Below, piece by piece: positions 62,162 to 64,000 of a stretch of DNA of 64,000 nucleotides. Source of the stretch: Bacillota bacterium (GTDB taxonomy: Bacteria > Bacillota > Limnochordia > DTU087); the NCBI GenBank assembly GCA_012798695.1, contig JAAZMR010000101.1, forward strand, positions 1 through 64,000. Reading direction: 5' to 3'. The position numbers and the translations under genes are program-made. Positions within the stretch are counted from its first letter, which is position 1; every line of letters starts with the position of its first letter. The notes below the pieces were generated by a model. That model ran no database searches. It was not told the DNA's origin and was given only the letters and a program-made list of their open reading frames with translations.

Positions 62162-63568
62162 TTATGCCCCGAAAGATGCAGCAACAGGTGGCAGTTTTCT
62201 CGCTATCTCTTCTACCCGGTACCCAAAACCGGGACCGGCAATACTACTCAGGTCGATCTTCCCATTGGACCTTCGATAGACACCGGGATGTACTACTGCC
62301 TCAGGGCCTGAAGCTTCTGGATAAAACTGCATGGAATTGGTCTCAACCCCCATAATCGTGTCAGCATGGGCCGCCAATAATACGTGGGGAATTTGGGCTA
62401 ACATAGGGTTGGTCAAATCTTGCACCATTAGAGTCATTCCATGTGCTCTAGCCCAGCACAGACTCAGAATAGCACCTGTTTGAGTCTTGCAGGTCTTGAG
62501 AGCAACTCCTGTCCATCCCAGTCGCCGTCCCAGTTCAATTAAATGCCAATCATGGGCACTCTCGTCTAGAAACAGTGGTTTTCTCGCTGATACACTATGG
62601 ACATCGATTTTATGTTTCTCCAGATCATATGGAAACGGCTGTTCAACGTAGAGGATCATGGCATAGATATCCGGATGTTCACGGAGTAGACGATCGAGAA
62701 TATCTGTCACGTATACCGGTTGGTCAACAGTGCAGTTGAAATCGGCAGAGAGCCACAGTACGTCGTGTTCAATGGCTATCTTGCCAACCGCAACGATTCG
62801 GTCATAGTCCCAAACCGGGTCATTACCTCGAAGCTTGACTTTCAGACACTTAAGTCCATCTCGCTTGATCCAATCCGACAATAGGAATGGATATCCATCA
62901 TCAGCTTCCTCACCAGTCAAATGTGAAGGATGAATCGCATCCTCTCCCCCCACCAGATGCCAAGCCACTAGACTTTTGGGTGGTTGCGGATTGAGAAATT
63001 CATCCGGGTACTTTCCCTTGAAGGACATGCTAGCTCCTTGAGCTGGAGTCAGAAAATAGGACAAATCGGTATTCATGAATTCTTTCGTATACGTTTCATA
63101 TACCGGCAAACTATGCAGTCTACCGTAGGCATCATGCAAAGCTATGTCGAAGGCTGATGAACATACTAGAGCTGCTAACCACGGCATTGATTCCTTGCCA
63201 ACCTGTTGTCTAGAGTTGAACTTGGTTAGCTCAGCCGGTAGAATTGCTTGCCAAAAAGCGTGGCCGATCTCCATGGGATGCCCTCTTAGACCACTTTCCA
63301 CCCATGCCCCTGCCAGCACACAGCAAAAATCTTGCATGGCTACATGCCTCATCTCGTACGTGCTGTCACTGGGCCATACCCATTGGACACTGAGGGGAGT
63401 TTCCCCCCATCCAGTGGCTTGTCGGCCATTTTCATCTGCTATCGTCATACATACGCGTACACACGTGACATGGGTAAGCGTTTCAGGACCGAACTTAAGC
63501 GGAACTCGCGTTTCTACTGGCAAAAAGTGGATTTTGTTTCCTACTATGTGAACACCTCTATTGCGCAA
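62162..63568 (-). CDS. Enolase-superfamily enzyme (mandelate racemase/muconate lactonizing type), probable sugar-acid dehydratase
   Basis: A 468-residue enzyme, longer than the usual 350-400, with an N-terminal capping domain (residues about 1-200) and a (beta/alpha)7 barrel. Barrel marks are LKVKLRG (Lys at the end of strand 2), LSADFNC (Asp ligand), LYVEQPFPYD (Glu ligand), LFLDESAHD (acidic ligand) and ALKTCKTQTGAIL (Lys at the end of strand 6). These are the metal ligands and general bases of the superfamily. The start is TTG at 63568, 7 nt after GGGGAGG, 30 bp after the preceding gene's stop. Context with an isomerase/epimerase and a Gfo/Idh dehydrogenase suggests a catabolic sugar-acid pathway; the reaction itself (racemase, dehydratase or lactonizing) is open. 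Confidence 0.88.
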   Translation of the reverse strand: MRNRGVHIVGNKIHFLPVETRVPLKFGPETLTHVTCVRVCMTIADENGRQATGWGETPLSVQWVWPSDSTYEMRHVAMQDFCCVLAGAWVESGLRGHPMEIGHAFWQAILPAELTKFNSRQQVGKESMPWLAALVCSSAFDIALHDAYGRLHSLPVYETYTKEFMNTDLSYFLTPAQGASMSFKGKYPDEFLNPQPPKSLVAWHLVGGEDAIHPSHLTGEEADDGYPFLLSDWIKRDGLKCLKVKLRGNDPVWDYDRIVAVGKIAIEHDVLWLSADFNCTVDQPVYVTDILDRLLREHPDIYAMILYVEQPFPYDLEKHKIDVHSVSARKPLFLDESAHDWHLIELGRRLGWTGVALKTCKTQTGAILSLCWARAHGMTLMVQDLTNPMLAQIPHVLLAAHADTIMGVETNSMQFYPEASGPEAVVHPGVYRRSNGKIDLSSIAGPGFGYRVEEIARKLPPVAASFGA

Positions 63569-63597
63569 TTGGAAGCCTCCCCTGTCTTGAGCAGCAC

Positions 63598-64000
63598 CTA
63601 GGTCGTAGCGAAAAGGATCTTGGCGTAAGCAATATCTTCTTTGATCAATCTATCGACATCCTGGGTGGCGCTATACTCGGCAGTTAGGCAAACGACACCA
63701 GAGTAGTTTCTCTCTTTCAGGTATTTGATAGTCCGAGGCCACGAGGCCAGACCTTGCCTTCCACTTGTCCAATAGACAGCCCATTCGACGTCTGCGGCTT
63801 CGGGACCAGTGGTACGCCGCCAGTATCCGTTTTTCAAATTCACCATACAAAGATGAGGCCAGACTATATCTAGACCCATCTCTGGTTCTTCGCCATCTAG
63901 AGCTGTATGGGCTGCATCCCAAATCGCTGCTATATGGCAAGGATCATAGTCTTCCAAGAGATGACGTAGCCCCATGGAATGCGGTGGCACGAAAAACTTA
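63598..64000 (-). CDS. Sugar phosphate isomerase/epimerase (xylose-isomerase-like TIM barrel), cut by the right edge
   Basis: The last 134 codons of a gene whose start lies beyond base 64000; the frame is open to the edge. Visible: CHIAAIWDAAHTALDGEEPEMGLDIVWPHLCMVNLKNGYW, with the Asp/His region of the metal site, and the C-terminal LKERNYSGVVCLTAEYS with the family's final Glu. Such enzymes interconvert ketoses or inositol derivatives. It is the first visible gene of the operon continuing to the enolase-superfamily and Gfo/Idh genes. The remnant at 60597 belongs to the same broad family but shows no close match here. Confidence 0.82.
   Translation of the reverse strand, partial: KFFVPPHSMGLRHLLEDYDPCHIAAIWDAAHTALDGEEPEMGLDIVWPHLCMVNLKNGYWRRTTGPEAADVEWAVYWTSGRQGLASWPRTIKYLKERNYSGVVCLTAEYSATQDVDRLIKEDIAYAKILFATT

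Noticed and set aside
1-64000. CRISPR arrays, tRNA or rRNA genes, phage structural genes
   Set aside because: No regularly spaced repeats, cloverleaf-like sequences or phage-type proteins were found on reading through both strands.

Overview
The window reads as a chromosomal stretch of an uncultivated, saccharolytic, probably anaerobic member of the Bacillota (Firmicutes). The evidence is strong GGAGG-type ribosome binding sites, many TTG and GTG starts placed correctly behind them, a CD3324-family gene, Bacillus-like Kbl and Tdh, and base composition that looks near 50% GC by eye. There are no rRNA or tRNA genes, no CRISPR array, no intact insertion sequence and no recognisable prophage. The taxonomic call is an inference.

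Layout. 1-3387 (+): a ribose-type sugar ABC transporter (ATPase cut by the left edge, permease, binding protein). 3438-7500 (-): a beta-hydroxyacid dehydrogenase, then kbl, tdh and a GntR regulator, i.e. threonine to glycine; a candidate small RNA on the + strand sits between the dehydrogenase and kbl. 7822-9762 (-): ArsR regulator, ArsP-type permease and small CxxC thioredoxin. 9947-11863 (-): chemoreceptor. 12191-21821: a carbohydrate block with an alpha/beta-hydrolase, a GH172/DUF2961 protein, a Gfo/Idh/MocA dehydrogenase, a BASS transporter, an ADP-ribosylglycohydrolase-family protein and a six-hairpin glycosidase-like protein. 22345-22977: methyltransferase. 23014-30217 (-): the most unusual locus, a 1962-residue P-loop NTPase coupled by an 8-nt overlap to a protein ending in a HEPN RNase motif. 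I read it as a candidate two-gene anti-phage or abortive-infection system.

30427-38792: a cytoplasmic gamma-glutamyltransferase facing an oligopeptide transporter lacking its ATPases, a DegT/StrS aminotransferase and a degenerate M24 peptidase. 38872-42863 (-): a xylFGH-type sugar transporter. 43180-46646 (+): a UvrD-type helicase with an apparent nuclease insertion and a stand-alone pyruvate-kinase C-terminal domain. 46742-50102 (-): MscL with a zinc ribbon, HAD hydrolase, RidA, MATE exporter. 50328-53835 (-): FmdE protein with a siderophore-type ABC transporter. 54245-59249 (-): CD3324 protein, GH31 glycosidase, methyltransferase, ABC exporter. 59626-64000: cutC, a scarred region with an isomerase remnant, then Gfo/Idh dehydrogenase, enolase-superfamily enzyme and isomerase/epimerase (cut by the right edge).

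Taken together the genes describe import and dismantling of plant-type oligosaccharides, pentoses and sugar acids, with amino-acid and peptide salvage. The defence-like module and the helicase are the accessory elements.
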